Source: Sporolactobacillus mangiferae
Lineage (GTDB): Bacteria; Bacillota; Bacilli; Bacillales; Sporolactobacillaceae
Assembly: GCF_023336505.1 (NCBI RefSeq)
Contig: NZ_JAMAST010000020.1
Coordinates: forward strand, 1-50,028
Direction of reading: 5' to 3'
Length of the DNA: 50,028 nucleotides
The notes under the pieces were generated by a model. That model was given only the letters and a program-made list of their open reading frames with translations. It was not told the origin of the DNA and searched no databases. Positions 49,073 to 50,028 of this stretch are shown here, in pieces. Numbering within the stretch: position 1 is the first letter of the stretch; every line of letters begins with the position of its first letter. The position numbers and the translations under genes were made by a program.

Positions 49073-49906
49073 TTAAGAAACAAACGTTTTGCGTTCCACC
49101 TCAGAAAGTGATTCATTCATGCGCCCACTGCGGAATCCGCTCAGATCAAGCGTCACATACTTAAATCCGAAGACAGCCAGCGCCTTGCTGACCTGAACAT
49201 TGAATTTCAGAAATTCGCTCAAGCGTTCCGCTGGAAGTTCAACACGGGCGATCTCTCCATGCCAGCGGACACGAACCGTTGCAAACCCAAGATCGCGAAT
49301 GTATTTCTCTGATTTCATGACCTGTGCAATATTTTCCCGAGTGAGCGTTGTCCCGTATGGAAAACGCGAAGAAACCGAGCATGAGGAAACCTTGTTCCAG
49401 TTGGTCAATCCAATTTCTTTCGCCAGCGCACGGACATCCGTTTTATAAAAGCCCGCTTCCTGAAGCACACTGCGGACACCAGCTTCCGTACGTGCGCGCA
49501 GGCCGGGACGGAAATCACTGTTATCGTCCATGATCATGCCGTCCAGTACGTAAGTGAATTTTTTCGAAGCAGCGATTTCATTCATTCGCGCATAGAACCG
49601 TTTCTTCGCATAGTACCAGCTGTCCGCTGTATTGTGCTTAATGTGTTCTTCTGCCAGATAATTGAGTTCCGTGCCGATGACACTGGCACCCAGCTTCTCA
49701 GCCAGAACAACTGCTTTTTCATATTCTTCATTGGTGAATAATTCGGAATTGGCTACGACAGCGAGCACATGGTCGCGCCCCAGCGTATCGAGTGCCATCT
49801 TAAGCACGAGCGTACTGTCAATACCACCGGAGAAAGAAACAACCACACGATTCATTTCCTTCAACAAAGCCTCTAAGTTCTGTTTTTTTTCGGTTAATGT
49901 TTGCAT
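49073..49906 (-). CDS. larE: LarE: ATP-dependent sacrificial sulfur transferase for the nickel-pincer cofactor
   Basis: 277 aa from the ATG at 49906 (AGAGGAAGG about 9 nt upstream). LarE converts the carboxylates of the pyridinium precursor to thiocarboxylates during synthesis of the nickel-pincer nucleotide of lactate racemase LarA. The PP-loop SFSGGIDSTLV (24-34) binds ATP. C176 in KVSSCSVSSRFPYG matches the position of the cysteine that is sacrificed (turned to dehydroalanine) in the Lactobacillus plantarum enzyme; there is no second or third cysteine nearby, so the single-cysteine sacrificial type is likely rather than the [4Fe-4S] type. Other lar genes are not in the window; they could lie upstream, beyond its right edge. 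Confidence 0.93.
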   Translation of the reverse strand: MQTLTEKKQNLEALLKEMNRVVVSFSGGIDSTLVLKMALDTLGRDHVLAVVANSELFTNEEYEKAVVLAEKLGASVIGTELNYLAEEHIKHNTADSWYYAKKRFYARMNEIAASKKFTYVLDGMIMDDNSDFRPGLRARTEAGVRSVLQEAGFYKTDVRALAKEIGLTNWNKVSSCSVSSRFPYGTTLTRENIAQVMKSEKYIRDLGFATVRVRWHGEIARVELPAERLSEFLKFNVQVSKALAVFGFKYVTLDLSGFRSGRMNESLSEVERKTFVS

Positions 49907-50028
49907 TTTGAATGACCTTCCTCTTATTTTTTGGTTATGCTGAAGATGCTGTTGCACATAGACTCGCTCATGCGTATAAGGGACTGACTTCTCACGCCAT
50001 CGATTAGCATCGATCTTTCACTTAAATA
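49907..50028. other. Upstream region of larE at the window edge
   Basis: No gene is visible. It contains ATCGAT-TAGC-ATCGAT, a short palindrome repeated on both sides of a 4-bp centre (about 50000-50015), possibly an operator. Confidence 0.3.

Overview
The window looks like a chromosomal segment of a spore-forming, lactate- and ethanol-fermenting member of the Bacillales. A Sporolactobacillus-like organism is my best guess. The support is a Tlp-type small acid-soluble spore protein gene with a sigma-G-like promoter, Bacillus-type gene orders (purEKBCSQLFMNHD; yerC-pcrA-ligA-camS; gatCAB), a D-lactate dehydrogenase beside a Rex/CcpA-type adhE, and a LarE gene for the lactate-racemase nickel cofactor. 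The genus is an inference; the order is fairly secure. No rRNA, tRNA, IS element, prophage or CRISPR array was recognised.

Layout. 1-1.3 kb: AT-rich edge of a restriction-modification locus (N-terminal part of a beta-class DNA methyltransferase plus a tiny HTH protein). 1.9-5.5 kb: rlmD, dgkB and an orphan NlpA/MetQ lipoprotein. 5.9-9.1 kb: gatCAB. 9.2-10.3 kb: Lrp regulator and LysE exporter. 10.9-16.8 kb: yerC-pcrA-ligA-camS. 17.2-18.9 kb: a HAD phosphatase and an unusual L-2-hydroxyacid dehydrogenase. 19.5-32.7 kb: the complete 12-gene purine operon on the minus strand, with a sigma-A promoter, a pair of PurR boxes and a guanine-type riboswitch, followed upstream by a NETI-motif gene. 33.7-35.5 kb: a secreted parallel beta-helix protein. 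36.6-37.9 kb: a PbuG-type purine permease with its own PurR-box pair. 38.4-42.4 kb: adhE (Rex and cre sites) and D-lactate dehydrogenase. 42.5-44.9 kb: a TetR-ABC exporter operon with two palindromic operators around its promoter. 45.0-49.9 kb: tlp, a permuted papain-like protein, a GNAT acetyltransferase, a NERD nuclease-domain protein, a NiCoT nickel transporter and larE.

The most unusual feature is in the gaps between genes. Seven intergenic stretches contain short degenerate tandem arrays whose units recur at 21 bp (strictly in five of them), about two helical turns. Several different unit sequences occur, most with a TCGGT or ACCGGTC core. One array lies inside the purine operon between purN and purH. 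Two further dispersed families share the gaps: an AT-rich inverted-repeat element (including an exact 84-bp tandem duplication near 19 kb) and a GC-rich element of about 100 bp with the core CTTGCCGCGGGC. Together they suggest a genome with much structured intergenic repeat DNA of unknown role.

Functionally, the region joins de novo purine synthesis and purine uptake under PurR and a riboswitch, redox-controlled fermentation (AdhE, D-LDH), and probable nickel supply for a lactate racemase cofactor.
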